Assembly: GCA_038746605.1 (NCBI GenBank) | Contig: JBCDKM010000001.1 | Coordinates: 124,001-188,000 of the forward strand | DNA: 64,000 nt | Source of the DNA: Rubricoccus sp038746605 | Lineage (GTDB): Bacteria; Bacteroidota; Rhodothermia; Rhodothermales; Rubricoccaceae | Direction of reading: 5' to 3' | Shown: in pieces, positions 17,125-25,718 of the stretch | Layout of the letters: each line of letters begins with the position of its first letter | How positions within the stretch are numbered: the stretch's first letter is position 1 | Translations under genes and position numbers: made by a program | The notes under the pieces: model-generated | Database searches by the model: none | What the model saw: the letters and a program-made list of their open reading frames with translations, nothing else | What the model was told of the DNA's origin: nothing

Positions 17125-19581
17125 ATGGCAGACGACCAGACCACACCCGTCGAGGAGACCGAAGAGGCGACCGCCCCCGAAGTCACCGCGACGGAAACGC
17201 CCGAGACCGCTCCCGACGAGGCCGTCGTGACGACCGAGGCCGACGCTCCCGCCGAGGAGACCCCTGCGGCCGAGACGGCCGACGCTCTCGCTGAGACCAC
17301 CGAGGAGGCCCCCGCTGCGGAGGCCCCCGAGGTAGAGGCCGCCAGCGAGGAGGCCGCTCCCGCTGAGGAGCCCACCGCTGAAGCCGCTCCCGAGGCCGAA
17401 GAGGCTGCGCTGGAAGCAGCAGAGGCCGCACCGGCTGAAGAGGAAGAAACCCTCCTCGAGAAAGCCGCCGACGCCGTCGAAGACGCCGTCGAGGCGGTCA
17501 AAGAGACCGCTGAGAAGGTCGCAGAAGCCGTGGAAGACGCCGTCGGGCGCATCACCGGCGGCGACGATGAGGGCGGCCAGACCGTCCCTACTGTTGCGCC
17601 CGTGACCGGCTACACCGGCCAGGACCTCGGCCGCACCATCACCCTCGACGAACTCGCGGCGATGGAGAGCGCGGGTGGAGACGGCGTCGCGGTGAGTGAC
17701 TCCGACTTCATCACGATGGTCGACGACTCGATGTCGGACGTCGACGAGCACTCCCTTACGAAGGGCACCGTCGTCGGGATGACCGACAAGGAGATCGTCG
17801 TCGACATCGGCTTCAAGTCCGACGGCGTCGTCGCGAAGAACGAGTTCGGCATCGTGCCCGAGATCGGCGACGAGATCGACGTGTACGTCGAGTGGCTCGA
17901 AGACAAGCGCGGCCAGCTTCGCCTCTCGCGTGAGAAGGCGATTGACAGGATGCGCTGGGACATCATCGAGGAGGCGCACGAGAACGGGACCGTCCTGGAG
18001 GGCGAGATCGTCAAGCGCATCAAGGGCGGCATGATCGTCAACCTCCTCGGCTCCGAGGCCTTCCTGCCGGGATCCCAGGTCGACGTCCGCCCCGTGCGCG
18101 ACTTTGAGGCCTACCTCGGCAAGACGATGGAGTTCAAGGTGGTCAAGACGAACCCCCAGAACGGCAACGTGGTCATCAGCCACAAGGCGCTCGTCGAGAA
18201 GGACCTCATGGAGCAGCGGAAGCTGATCCTGGACTCTCTCGAAGTGGGCCAGGTCTTGGAGGGCCAGGTCAAGAACATCGTCAACTTCGGCGCCTTCGTC
18301 GACCTCGGCGGTGTGGACGGCCTCCTGCACATCACGGACCTCTCGTGGGGCCGCGTCGGTCACCCGACCGAGGTGCTGGAGCTCGACCAGAAGATCAAGG
18401 TCGTCGTCCTGGACTACGACAAGGACCGCCAGCGCATCTCGCTCGGCTACAAGCAGCTGATGGGCCATCCGTGGGACAACATCCACGAGCGGTTCGTCGA
18501 GGGCATGAACGTCGAGGGCCGCGTGGTGTCCATCACGGACTATGGCGCCTTTGTCGAGATCGAGAAGGGCATCGAGGGCCTCGTCCACATCTCGGAGATG
18601 TCCTGGACGGAGCACGTCAAGCACCCCACCCAGAAGGTGCAGCTCGGCCAGACCGTCGACGTCAAGCTTCTCTCCATCGACGACGACGACAAAAAGATCT
18701 CTCTCGGCATGAAGCAGCTGGAGCCCGACCCGTGGGAGGGTCTCCTGGAGCGCTTCCCGGTCGGGACGATCACGCGTGGCAAGGTCCGCAACATCACCAC
18801 CTTCGGTGCCTTCGTGGAGCTGGAGCCCGGCATTGACGGCCTCGTGCACGTCTCGGACCTGAGCTGGACGCGCCGCGTCAAGCACCCGTCTGAGGTGGTC
18901 AAGAAGGGTCAGGAGCTGGACGTGATCGTGGTCGATATCGACGTCGCAAACCGGCGGATCTCACTAGGCCACAAGCAGGTCCAGACGGACCCGTGGGTCC
19001 AGTTCGCCGAGATCTACGCCGAGGGCTCCGCTACGACGGGCGTTGTGACCGACATCAACGCCGGTGGCGTCGTCGTGGAGCTTCCGCTCGGTGCGGAGGC
19101 GTTTGTCCCAGCCAGCCACCTGGAGCGTGCCGCCGATGCGTACGCGGCCGGTGACGAGCTGGAGCTAACTGTCATTCGCCTCGACCGCGAGGACCGCGAG
19201 ATCGTCTGCTCGCAGACGGCCAAGCGCCGTGCGGCCGAGCGTGCCCAACAGCACGCGGAGCGCGCGGAGAAGACGCGGAAGATCCAGGAGGAGCGCCGTG
19301 CGGTGAGCCAGTACCAGCGCGCGTCGTCTGGTCCGGCCACGCTCGGTGAGCTGTCCGGCCTCGCGGCTCTTCGTGACCAGATGGCCGCTGCCGAGGCCGA
19401 GCCCTCCGAAGCCGAGGAGCCCACTGCCGAGGCTGCCGTCGATGAGCAGGCCCCGCAGACCGCCGAGGCGAGCGAGAGTACCGATGGCGACGCGTCCCCG
19501 GAGGACGTTCAGGTCCCGGAGGAGCTTTCGGAGCCCGCCGGTGTCTCCGAGGCGCTCGACGCGGACGAGGAGGAGAAGTAA
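17125..19581 (+). CDS. rpsA: 30S ribosomal protein S1 with long acidic N-terminal extension
   Basis: An 818-residue protein; S1 is usually about 550-600. Residues 1-165 are low-complexity, almost all Glu, Ala, Pro and Thr, ending in a helical KAADAVEDAVEAVKETAEKVAEAV stretch split by acidic repeats. Six S1 RNA-binding modules follow, from SLTKGTVVGM through EGEIVKRIKGG, EGQVKNIVNFGAFVDLGG, EGRVVSITDYGAFVEI, GKVRNITTFGAFVEL and TGVVTDINAGGVVVEL. A Glu-rich tail of about 65 residues closes it. S1 feeds mRNA to the ribosome, which matters in genomes lacking Shine-Dalgarno sites. A strong terminator follows the stop. Confidence 0.95.
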   Translation: MADDQTTPVEETEEATAPEVTATETPETAPDEAVVTTEADAPAEETPAAETADALAETTEEAPAAEAPEVEAASEEAAPAEEPTAEAAPEAEEAALEAAEAAPAEEEETLLEKAADAVEDAVEAVKETAEKVAEAVEDAVGRITGGDDEGGQTVPTVAPVTGYTGQDLGRTITLDELAAMESAGGDGVAVSDSDFITMVDDSMSDVDEHSLTKGTVVGMTDKEIVVDIGFKSDGVVAKNEFGIVPEIGDEIDVYVEWLEDKRGQLRLSREKAIDRMRWDIIEEAHENGTVLEGEIVKRIKGGMIVNLLGSEAFLPGSQVDVRPVRDFEAYLGKTMEFKVVKTNPQNGNVVISHKALVEKDLMEQRKLILDSLEVGQVLEGQVKNIVNFGAFVDLGGVDGLLHITDLSWGRVGHPTEVLELDQKIKVVVLDYDKDRQRISLGYKQLMGHPWDNIHERFVEGMNVEGRVVSITDYGAFVEIEKGIEGLVHISEMSWTEHVKHPTQKVQLGQTVDVKLLSIDDDDKKISLGMKQLEPDPWEGLLERFPVGTITRGKVRNITTFGAFVELEPGIDGLVHVSDLSWTRRVKHPSEVVKKGQELDVIVVDIDVANRRISLGHKQVQTDPWVQFAEIYAEGSATTGVVTDINAGGVVVELPLGAEAFVPASHLERAADAYAAGDELELTVIRLDREDREIVCSQTAKRRAAERAQQHAERAEKTRKIQEERRAVSQYQRASSGPATLGELSGLAALRDQMAAAEAEPSEAEEPTAEAAVDEQAPQTAEASESTDGDASPEDVQVPEELSEPAGVSEALDADEEEK

Positions 19582-19605
19582 CTCCGCATCTCACCAGAAC
19601 AATCT

Positions 19606-19639
19606 GGCGGCGGTCTCTCGAGAGGCCGCCGCTTTTTTT
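19606..19639 (+). terminator. Intrinsic terminator of rpsA
   Basis: GCGGCGGTCTCTCGAGAGGCCGCCGC forms a GC-rich hairpin (GCGGCGG / CCGCCGC, inner TCTC/GAGA) followed by seven Ts. It is the clearest rho-independent terminator in the window, 25 bases after the rpsA stop. Confidence 0.93.
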
Positions 19640-19650
19640 GATGGCTCCGT

Positions 19651-19670
19651 CCGCCTCGGTACCGAGGTGG
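19651..19670. repeat. Palindromic repeat, short form, TA centre
   Basis: CCGCCTCGGTACCGAGGTGG, one mismatch in the right arm. It sits immediately after the rpsA terminator, so it is distinct from the terminator itself, in the space facing the convergent TonB-like gene. Confidence 0.88.
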
Positions 19671-19745
19671 GGCGTGCCGACAGGTAAAGCCGCTCTAGCG
19701 ACACCTCCGATCCGGCGAGAGTGCCCGGCGACCGTCCCTAGGTGG

Positions 19746-20141
19746 CTAGCGGCGAGGCCGCTCAGAGAGACCGAATCGGACGGGGAGGGTATAACGCACT
19801 CGAACCGGTCGGCCGAGTTGCTCGCCTGGACGGAACCGGAGCCTCGGGACAGCAGCCACGGCTGCTTGATCAAAGGCGCTCGCGTGAGGCGAGTCCGCCC
19901 GGCATCCTCGAATGACCTCCGGCGAGGTCACGCTCCCATCCCGTTCCACCGTGAACTGGACGTAGACCGTGAACGAAACCACCGCCTGTACATCCAGCCA
20001 CCGCACGGCGTCAGCCACAGCATCCATGCCCCCAATCAGCTCAGGCTCCACCTCATAGAGGACACAGACGAACTCGTCCGTCTCGGTTTGGGCCATTGCA
20101 TCGACGCACGCGAGGGCGAGTAGGAAGGTCAGACACCGCAT
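19746..20141 (-). CDS. Secreted TonB C-terminal-domain-like protein
   Basis: A 131-residue protein with a signal peptide (CLTFLLALACVDAMAQ, cleavage near residue 18). The domain pattern VYVQFTVERDGSVTSPEVIRG, then AAVAAVPRLRFRPGEQLGRPVRVRYTLPVRF matches the TonB C-terminal fold, which in TonB binds outer-membrane receptors. Here there is no membrane anchor or proline-rich spacer, only a cleaved signal, so it is a free periplasmic TonB-C-like protein rather than a complete energy transducer. Two Cys (FVCVL and IRGCRAD) might form a disulfide. It is convergent with rpsA and follows lspA on the same strand. Confidence 0.78.
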   Translation of the reverse strand: MRCLTFLLALACVDAMAQTETDEFVCVLYEVEPELIGGMDAVADAVRWLDVQAVVSFTVYVQFTVERDGSVTSPEVIRGCRADSPHASAFDQAAVAAVPRLRFRPGEQLGRPVRVRYTLPVRFGLSERPRR

Positions 20142-20207
20142 GCCAGCGAGACCCTTTCCCTGTCGAAAAGTTGCTCTCGTACCTCTGGGACGCCTCGCGT
20201 CTGTTGG

Positions 20208-20816
20208 CTACGCGACCGGCGGGGTGGTCTCAGCGTCCATGTCAGGTGTGCTCGCCTCGGCAGGCGCGTGGCGCTCCTGAATAAACCGCTGGAAGCTCTT
20301 CTGGCTGAGCAGCACGCCCACTACCCCCGCGATGATCGCGAGGTCGGCGATGTTGCCGATGGGGAAGAGTGGGATGATGGTGTCCCCGATGGTGATCCGG
20401 GTGATGTCCAAATGGAAGAAGTCCACGACGCAGCCGTGGAGCAGCCGCGCGCCGCCACCGGGGAGACACTCTCCGTAAATCGTTCCGTAAAAGACACGGT
20501 CGATGACGTTGCCGAGGGCGCCGCCGAGAATGAGGGCTAGCGATGCACGGTAACCGAGGGGCGCCTCGCGGACATGCCGCATGTACGCGAAAATGAGGCC
20601 GGTCGCGACGACAGAGAAGAGCGTCAGGATGACCTTCGCGAGGTCGCCGTCGCCGAGTGTCGCGCCGAAGGCCATCCCAGGGTTCTCCGTGAACGTCCAC
20701 TTCAGCCAGTCCCCGAGGACAGGGATGGACTGCCGGACAATCATCGTCGTCGCGACGAGGGTTTTTGTCACCTGGTCCACGAGGACGATGGCGAGCGTAA
20801 TCCAGAGGACGCGCAT
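20208..20816 (-). CDS. lspA: Lipoprotein signal peptidase II
   Basis: A 202-residue inner-membrane aspartic protease that cleaves signal peptides of diacylglyceryl prolipoproteins. Transmembrane segments include LWITLAIVLVDQVTKTLV, VILTLFSVVATGLIFAY and ADLAIIAGVVGVLL. The catalytic Asp pair is in GGALGNVIDRV and PIGNIADLAII. An unusually long loop with two Cys (YGECLPGGGARLLHGCVVDFF) separates the motifs. The C-terminal tail is extended. The ATG at 20816 begins MRVLWIT; the longer frame would overlap ileS. It lies 34 bases after ileS, the standard ileS-lspA arrangement, and serves the many lipoproteins here. Confidence 0.93.
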   Translation of the reverse strand: MRVLWITLAIVLVDQVTKTLVATTMIVRQSIPVLGDWLKWTFTENPGMAFGATLGDGDLAKVILTLFSVVATGLIFAYMRHVREAPLGYRASLALILGGALGNVIDRVFYGTIYGECLPGGGARLLHGCVVDFFHLDITRITIGDTIIPLFPIGNIADLAIIAGVVGVLLSQKSFQRFIQERHAPAEASTPDMDAETTPPVA

Positions 20817-20850
20817 GGGCGGGGGAGTGGGCGGCGCGAGATGCCAGGAG

Positions 20851-23800
20851 TTACGAGATCGAGCGTCGGACGGCGATGCGAACGGGGCCGGTCCCGAGAT
20901 CGGTCTCTGCGACGGCGTCTCCTTCGGGAGTTCCATTGCAGCCAAGAGCGACCGCCAGGGTTTCCGTCGTGACGTACTCGCGGTGGGCATCCACGGCGGC
21001 GGCTACGTCCTCGGGGGCGACGAACGAGACCTCGATGCGGTCCGTGACCTCGTAGTTCGCCTGCTTGCGGAGCGCCTGCACGCGGTTGACGAACTCGCGC
21101 GCGAGACCCTCGGCGCGAAGCGCATCTGTCACGGTCGTGTCCAGCGAAACGGTCACGGTGCGGTCGCCAGAGACTTCCTGGCGCACAGGCCGTCCCTCGA
21201 CGCCCTCGCTGGCGATTTCCAGGTCGCCAGAGCCGAACTCGATGTCCTCGCCTGCGACGACCAACGCGACGCGACCCTCGTTCTCGTACCGCGTGATTTG
21301 CTCGGCATCCATGGCCTCGATGGCCTTCTTGGCCGCGCCCATCGTTTTGCCGAGGCGGCGACCCAGGGCTTTGAAGTTGGGCTTCGCGCTCTTGCGCACG
21401 AGGCCACCATCCCCGGAGACCGTCTCCAGCGCTTTGACATTCACCTCGTCCAAGATCACGTCCTCCACGGAGCGAAGCGTCGCTTCCTCCACGCCGCCCA
21501 CTCCCGCCACGACGAGGAGCGAGTCCAGCGGCTGGCGCACGCCGATGCTCGCGTCGTTGCGGAGCGCGAGCGTCGCGGTGACGACGGATCGCGCGAGGGC
21601 CATGCGGTCTTCCAGGTCGTCATCGAGGCGGACCGGGTCGGCCTCGGGGAAGTCCGTGAGGTGCACGCTCTTGCCGGGGCGGAGCTGGCCGTAGAGCCAC
21701 TCAGCGGTGAATGGCGCGATGGGCGCCATGAGCTGCGCGACGGTCGCCATGCACTCGTAGAGTGTGTCGTAGGCGGCGCGCTTGTCGGCGTCGTCGTCGG
21801 ACTTCCAGAAGCGGCGGCGGCTGCGGCGGACGTACCAGTTGGAAAGGTCGTCTACGAATGTTTGGACCGAGCGTGCGGCGCGGGTCGGGTGGTATGCGGC
21901 GAGAGCCTCGTCCGTCTCCGTGATGGTGCTTTGGAGTCGAGAGAGAATCCACCGGTCCAGTTCGCTCCGGCGCTCGTCCGGTGTCGCGGCGTCCACATCG
22001 TAGTGAAAGCCGTCCACATTCGCGTAGGTCGCGAAAAAGCGGTACGTGTTGACGAGCGTTCCGAAGAACTTGCGGCGCGTGTCGCGAATGACGTCGTCAG
22101 AGTAGCGGAAGCTCTCCCACGGCAGCGAGGTGCCCATCATGGTCCACCGCACCGGATCCACGCCGTGCTCCGCGATGGCAGCGAACGGGTCCACGGCGTT
22201 TCCTTTGGACTTGGACATCTTCTGCCCGTCCGCGTCCAGTACGAGCCCATTCACGACGACATTCTTGTAAGCGACGCTGTCCGTGATGAGCGTGCCGAGC
22301 GCGTGCATCGTGTAGAACCAGCCGCGTGTTTGGTCCACGCCCTCCGCGATGAAGTCCGCCGGGTAGTTGCGCGCGAAGGCCTCGTCATTCTCGAAGGGCT
22401 GGTGCCACTGCGCGAAAGGCATCGCGCCGGAGTCGAACCAGACATCGAGAAGGTCCGGGATGCGGCGCATGGTGCCGCCATTGGGCGCGGGCCAGGTAAT
22501 GTGGTCCACATACGGTCGGTGGAGGTCGATCTCGCCCGTCTCGGGATTGAGCGCCTCGGCCGGGATCGCGCCGCTGCACTTGGCCTCCAACTCCGCGATG
22601 CTGCCGATGACCTCGACGTAGTCCGGGTCCTGGTCCGAGACCCAGATGGGCAGCGGGGTCCCCCAGTAGCGCATCCGCGAGAGCGCCCAGTCCACGTTGT
22701 TCTCCAGCCACTGGCCGAACCGACCGGAGCCGATGGCCTCGGGCTGCCAGTTGATCGTGGCGTTGAGTTCCACCATCCGGTCCTTGACACGCGTCGTCTC
22801 GACGAACCACGAGTCGACCGGATACGACATCAGCGGGGTGCCCTTGCGCCAGTCGTGCGGGTAGTTGTGGAGGTAGCTGTCCTCGCGATACAACAGGCCG
22901 CGAGCGGCGAGGTCGCGGATGATGGGCCGGTCCGCTTCCTTGAACCAGAGGCCACCGCAGACAGGGAAGCCGTCCTCGAAGGTGCCATCTGGGCGGACGG
23001 GGTTGAGGAGCGGGAGGGCATTTTTCTGGCCCGTCGCGTGGTCGTCCGCGCCGAAGGCCGGCGCGGTGTGCACGATGCCGGTACCGTCTTCGGTCGTGAC
23101 ATAGTCCGCCGCGACGATGGTCCAGACGCCCGTGTGGTGGGCGTCCACGTCGCCCCCGAGGCGGAAGTGGTCGGCGGTAGCGGGCATCATCGGCTCGTAG
23201 CTCCGGCCGACGAGGTCGGCGCCTTTATAGCGCTCCACGACGACGGCGTCCTCACCCTTGATCGTCTTGCCAACGAGGGCCTCCGCGAGGATCAGGTCCT
23301 CAAAGGACGGCTCGCCGTCCCCGCCCGCCTCGGTAGGTACGCGAACCCTGACGTAATCGATCTTCGGTCCGACCGCCATCGCGGCGTTGCTGGGGATGGT
23401 CCACGGCGTCGTGGTCCAGGCGAGGAGGTAGGTGTCGTCCTCGTCCGTGAGCTTCGCGCGAGTCACGATAGAGACGTCTTGCACCTCCTCGTACCCGAGC
23501 GAGACCTCGTGACTGGAGAGGACCGTTCCGTTAGCGGGGCTGTACCACTGGATTTTGTGCCCCCGGTAGAGGAGGCCCTTCTGGTGGAGGGTCTGGAGGA
23601 GCGCCCAGACGCTCTCGATGTACTCGTTCTCGAAGGTGATGTAGGGAGCGTCCAGGTCCACCCAATAGCCCATTCGGACCGTGAGTGAATCCCACAAGTC
23701 CTTGTAGCGCAACACGCTCTCGCGGCACTTCGCGTTGTACTTCGCGATGCCGTACTCCTCGACGGCGTGTCGCCCTTCGAGCCCGAGTTCTTTCTCGACC

Positions 23801-24096
23801 TCGATCTCGACGGGTAGGCCGTGCGTGTCCCATCCTGCCTTGCGGTCCACGCGGAACCCCTTCATCGTCTTGTAGCGACAGAAGAGGTCCTTCAGCGTCC
23901 GGGCGAGGACGTGGTGGATGCCGGGCTTCCCGTTGGCGGTCGGGGGGCCCTCATAGAAGGCGAATGTCGGGGCGTTCTCGCGCAGCGCGATGGACTGACG
24001 GAAGGTGTCCTCCGCCTCCCAGCGCTCCAGAATCGCCTGCTCGACGGCGACCTGATCGTAGGCGGCAGCGTCGGGATAACGGGGCGGGGCGGGCAT
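20851..24096 (-). CDS. ileS: Isoleucyl-tRNA synthetase, IleS2 type with GXHH motif
   Basis: A 1081-residue class I synthetase charging tRNA-Ile. The Rossmann domain signature reads NGKPGIHHVLART: Gly59-Ile60-His61-His62 instead of the usual HXGH order. KMSKSKGN near residue 625 is normal. The editing domain (residues ~190-390) and the anticodon-binding region with NWYVRRSRRRFWK are present, as is a long C-terminal domain. Length and sequence fit the eukaryote-like IleS2 class, associated with mupirocin resistance; the GXHH variant has been linked to very high resistance. Part of a palindrome arm (CCCGCCTCGGTA, near 23327) occurs inside the gene. lspA follows. Confidence 0.95.
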   Translation of the reverse strand: MPAPPRYPDAAAYDQVAVEQAILERWEAEDTFRQSIALRENAPTFAFYEGPPTANGKPGIHHVLARTLKDLFCRYKTMKGFRVDRKAGWDTHGLPVEIEVEKELGLEGRHAVEEYGIAKYNAKCRESVLRYKDLWDSLTVRMGYWVDLDAPYITFENEYIESVWALLQTLHQKGLLYRGHKIQWYSPANGTVLSSHEVSLGYEEVQDVSIVTRAKLTDEDDTYLLAWTTTPWTIPSNAAMAVGPKIDYVRVRVPTEAGGDGEPSFEDLILAEALVGKTIKGEDAVVVERYKGADLVGRSYEPMMPATADHFRLGGDVDAHHTGVWTIVAADYVTTEDGTGIVHTAPAFGADDHATGQKNALPLLNPVRPDGTFEDGFPVCGGLWFKEADRPIIRDLAARGLLYREDSYLHNYPHDWRKGTPLMSYPVDSWFVETTRVKDRMVELNATINWQPEAIGSGRFGQWLENNVDWALSRMRYWGTPLPIWVSDQDPDYVEVIGSIAELEAKCSGAIPAEALNPETGEIDLHRPYVDHITWPAPNGGTMRRIPDLLDVWFDSGAMPFAQWHQPFENDEAFARNYPADFIAEGVDQTRGWFYTMHALGTLITDSVAYKNVVVNGLVLDADGQKMSKSKGNAVDPFAAIAEHGVDPVRWTMMGTSLPWESFRYSDDVIRDTRRKFFGTLVNTYRFFATYANVDGFHYDVDAATPDERRSELDRWILSRLQSTITETDEALAAYHPTRAARSVQTFVDDLSNWYVRRSRRRFWKSDDDADKRAAYDTLYECMATVAQLMAPIAPFTAEWLYGQLRPGKSVHLTDFPEADPVRLDDDLEDRMALARSVVTATLALRNDASIGVRQPLDSLLVVAGVGGVEEATLRSVEDVILDEVNVKALETVSGDGGLVRKSAKPNFKALGRRLGKTMGAAKKAIEAMDAEQITRYENEGRVALVVAGEDIEFGSGDLEIASEGVEGRPVRQEVSGDRTVTVSLDTTVTDALRAEGLAREFVNRVQALRKQANYEVTDRIEVSFVAPEDVAAAVDAHREYVTTETLAVALGCNGTPEGDAVAETDLGTGPVRIAVRRSIS

Positions 24097-24142
24097 TGCA
24101 GAGGAGGCGCGTGACGAGCGCGGAATCTACCGACGAGTGCGC

Positions 24143-24158
24143 CTCGCCTTCGGGCGAG
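24143..24158 (-). other. Hairpin in the ileS leader
   Basis: CTCGCC and GGCGAG flank a four-base loop (CGAA on the minus strand), about 47 bases upstream of the ileS ATG. It could shape the ileS 5' leader. I see no T-box-like conserved sequence, so regulation is only a possibility. Confidence 0.35.
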
Positions 24159-24170
24159 ACCGGACGAAGA

Positions 24171-24209
24171 CCGCCCACCTCGGGGGCGTCCGTGGGGGCA
24201 CCGAGGCGG
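24171..24209. repeat. Palindromic repeat, long form
   Basis: On the minus strand it reads CCGCCTCGGTGCCCCCACGG, then ACGCCCCCGAGGTGGGCGG. The centre is nearly the same as in the copy at 24821. It lies between ileS (upstream side) and the Uma2 gene's stop codon. Confidence 0.88.
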
Positions 24210-24215
24210 AGGGGC

Positions 24216-24779
24216 TCAGCCCTCGTAGATCGCCTCCATCGGGAGCGCCAGCCCTAGGGCGTGAAGTTGGACCTCGCCCTCCGTCACGGCTGTTTCGATC
24301 AGCCAGCCGCTGTCCGTCCGCCGCGCGACCTCGACCCACCGCCGCTCGGGGTCCACAAAGACGACCTCGCGGATGCTCTCTACGTCCCGGTAGAGGGCGA
24401 ACTTCTCGCCCCGGTCGTACGCCGCCGTCGAGTCGGAGAGCACCTCGACGACGAACGCAGGGTTGGTCAGCGTCGTCTCGTTCTCGTCGCGGAAGGCCGG
24501 GTCTCCGAGGACCACCTGCACGTCCGGGTAGACGTAGCGGCGGTCGTGGATCATCAGCCGCATGCCGTCGGGAAGGACGTGCGCGTCTCGGTCGCCGAGA
24601 GCCGTTCGGAGCGCAACGGCGATGTTGAGGATGAGCGTGAAGTGGGTAAACGTTCCTCCAGGCATGGGGAAGACCTCGCCGTCGGCGTACTCGTGGGGGA
24701 CTTCTTGCCGGGCTTCCCAGGCGAAGTACTCCTCGGGGGTGAGCGTGATGGTGGCGGCGGCAGCGGCGGGCATGGTCAA
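24216..24779 (-). CDS. Uma2-family (DUF820) putative restriction-like nuclease
   Basis: A 187-residue protein. The order TLTPEEYFAWEARQEVPHEYADGEVFPMPGGTFTHFTLILNIAVALR, then DGMRLMIHDRRYVYPDVQVVLGD, then PAFVVEVLSDSTAAYDRGEKFALYRDVESIREVVFVDP is diagnostic of Uma2/DUF820. The PD-(D/E)XK core is the Asp in YPDVQVV and the Glu of VVEVLS with GEK. These genes are common in cyanobacteria and Bacteroidota as scattered singletons of uncertain function. The start is the ATG at 24779, or the ATG two codons later. It is flanked on both sides by long-form palindromes. Confidence 0.9.
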   Translation of the reverse strand: MTMPAAAAATITLTPEEYFAWEARQEVPHEYADGEVFPMPGGTFTHFTLILNIAVALRTALGDRDAHVLPDGMRLMIHDRRYVYPDVQVVLGDPAFRDENETTLTNPAFVVEVLSDSTAAYDRGEKFALYRDVESIREVVFVDPERRWVEVARRTDSGWLIETAVTEGEVQLHALGLALPMEAIYEG

Positions 24780-24820
24780 TCCGGAGCGTTGACGGAAGGA
24801 TAGGGCGCCTGAACGTGACG

Positions 24821-24860
24821 CGCCCGCCTCGGCGCGTCCGTGGGGACACCGAGGCGGGCG
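24821..24860. repeat. Palindromic repeat, long form
   Basis: The arms CGCCCGCCTCGG and CCGAGGCGGGCG are perfect 12-mers around the 16-base centre CGCGTCCGTGGGGACA. It lies between the Uma2 gene start and the stop codon of the gene at 24884, so the Uma2 gene is bracketed by two long copies. Confidence 0.92.
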
Positions 24861-24883
24861 GAGTCGGAACGGGGAGAGAGGAG

Positions 24884-25570
24884 TCAGTTCCGAATCTTGC
24901 CGACCCAGTCGGCGGCCTTCTTCGCGATGACGCCGGTCACGGCCACCTTGACGGCGTCACCGACGGCCTCGGCGAAGTCCTTGGCCTTCTCAGTGCCGTC
25001 CTCGGCGATCTCGCGCGCCTTGTCCGGGGCGTCCTCGGCCCAGTCTTCGGCCTTGTGCTTGGCGCGGTCGGCGGCGTCCTTGAGCGCGACGGCCGCGGCG
25101 GTGAGCGCGGCGGCGGAGGCGGTCGCGGCCTCTCCGGCGGAGTCCTTAGCCTCCTCGAAAGAGCCGCGTGCCTCTTTGCTCAACTGCCGGGCGCGGGCCT
25201 CGACACGGTCTGCAAACGTCTCGGGTTCGGGTTCGGACGCGATGCCCACCAGAATGCGTCCGATCACGAGGCCGCTGACGCCAGCCGCGAGGAGAGCGAG
25301 GCCAGGGTGGGCCTGCGCCCACTGCTTCACCTTCTCGACCGGGCTCCCACTCGCGTACTCGTCGGGCATCTCGTACTCCTCTCGCGAGGGGATGACGACA
25401 CGGCCGGGTGCCGGGCCGGTGGCGGATTCTGTGCTGGCCGCAGGGGAGGGCTCGGCGGGAGAATCAGCGGCTGTGGGAGCGGGGGGCGCGCCCTCGGCCT
25501 GCTCCTCAGAGTTCGTGTTGGTGGTATCGGGGAGAGGGGCGGCGCCGTCGCCGGAAGAAGTCGTTGCCAT
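24884..25570 (-). CDS. Single-pass membrane protein with Ala-rich helical tail
   Basis: A 228-residue protein. Residues 1-60 are a Pro/Ala/Ser/Glu-rich disordered region. A short amphipathic part KVKQWAQAHPGLALLAAGVSGLVIGRILVG (about residues 80-108) gives one membrane helix. The remaining 110 residues are a charged Ala/Lys/Glu/Asp coiled-coil-like helix (AKDSAGEAATASAAAL, DKAREIAEDGTEKAKDFAEAVGDA) resembling DUF883/ElaB-type or YtxH-type stress proteins that bind ribosomes or the membrane. That resemblance is by composition only. The ATG at 25570 follows a CCTCCCCTCCC leader. Confidence 0.6.
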   Translation of the reverse strand: MATTSSGDGAAPLPDTTNTNSEEQAEGAPPAPTAADSPAEPSPAASTESATGPAPGRVVIPSREEYEMPDEYASGSPVEKVKQWAQAHPGLALLAAGVSGLVIGRILVGIASEPEPETFADRVEARARQLSKEARGSFEEAKDSAGEAATASAAALTAAAVALKDAADRAKHKAEDWAEDAPDKAREIAEDGTEKAKDFAEAVGDAVKVAVTGVIAKKAADWVGKIRN

Positions 25571-25718
25571 GGGAGGGGAGGAGGAGAAGGCAGGCTCGCG
25601 AGCCCGCGAGAACGGATCCCACTAGCTACGCTCCGGGAAGTCGTTCGTTTCTGGAAGACGAGGTTGCGAACGGTTGCGCGGCGAGCCCACCTTGCACGTA
25701 GTCTCCGTTTTGAACTCT

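Noticed and set aside
17068..18885. A 605-residue minus-strand open frame over rpsA
   Set aside because: It is a GC-driven shadow of the S1 repeats, with no recognisable family.
20581..23688. A 1035-residue plus-strand open frame over ileS
   Set aside because: It is the complement of ileS; the IleS reading has all class I motifs and the plus-strand reading has none.
24143..24158. T-box riboswitch in front of ileS
   Set aside because: Only a short hairpin is visible; the specifier loop and the conserved T-box sequence are not present.
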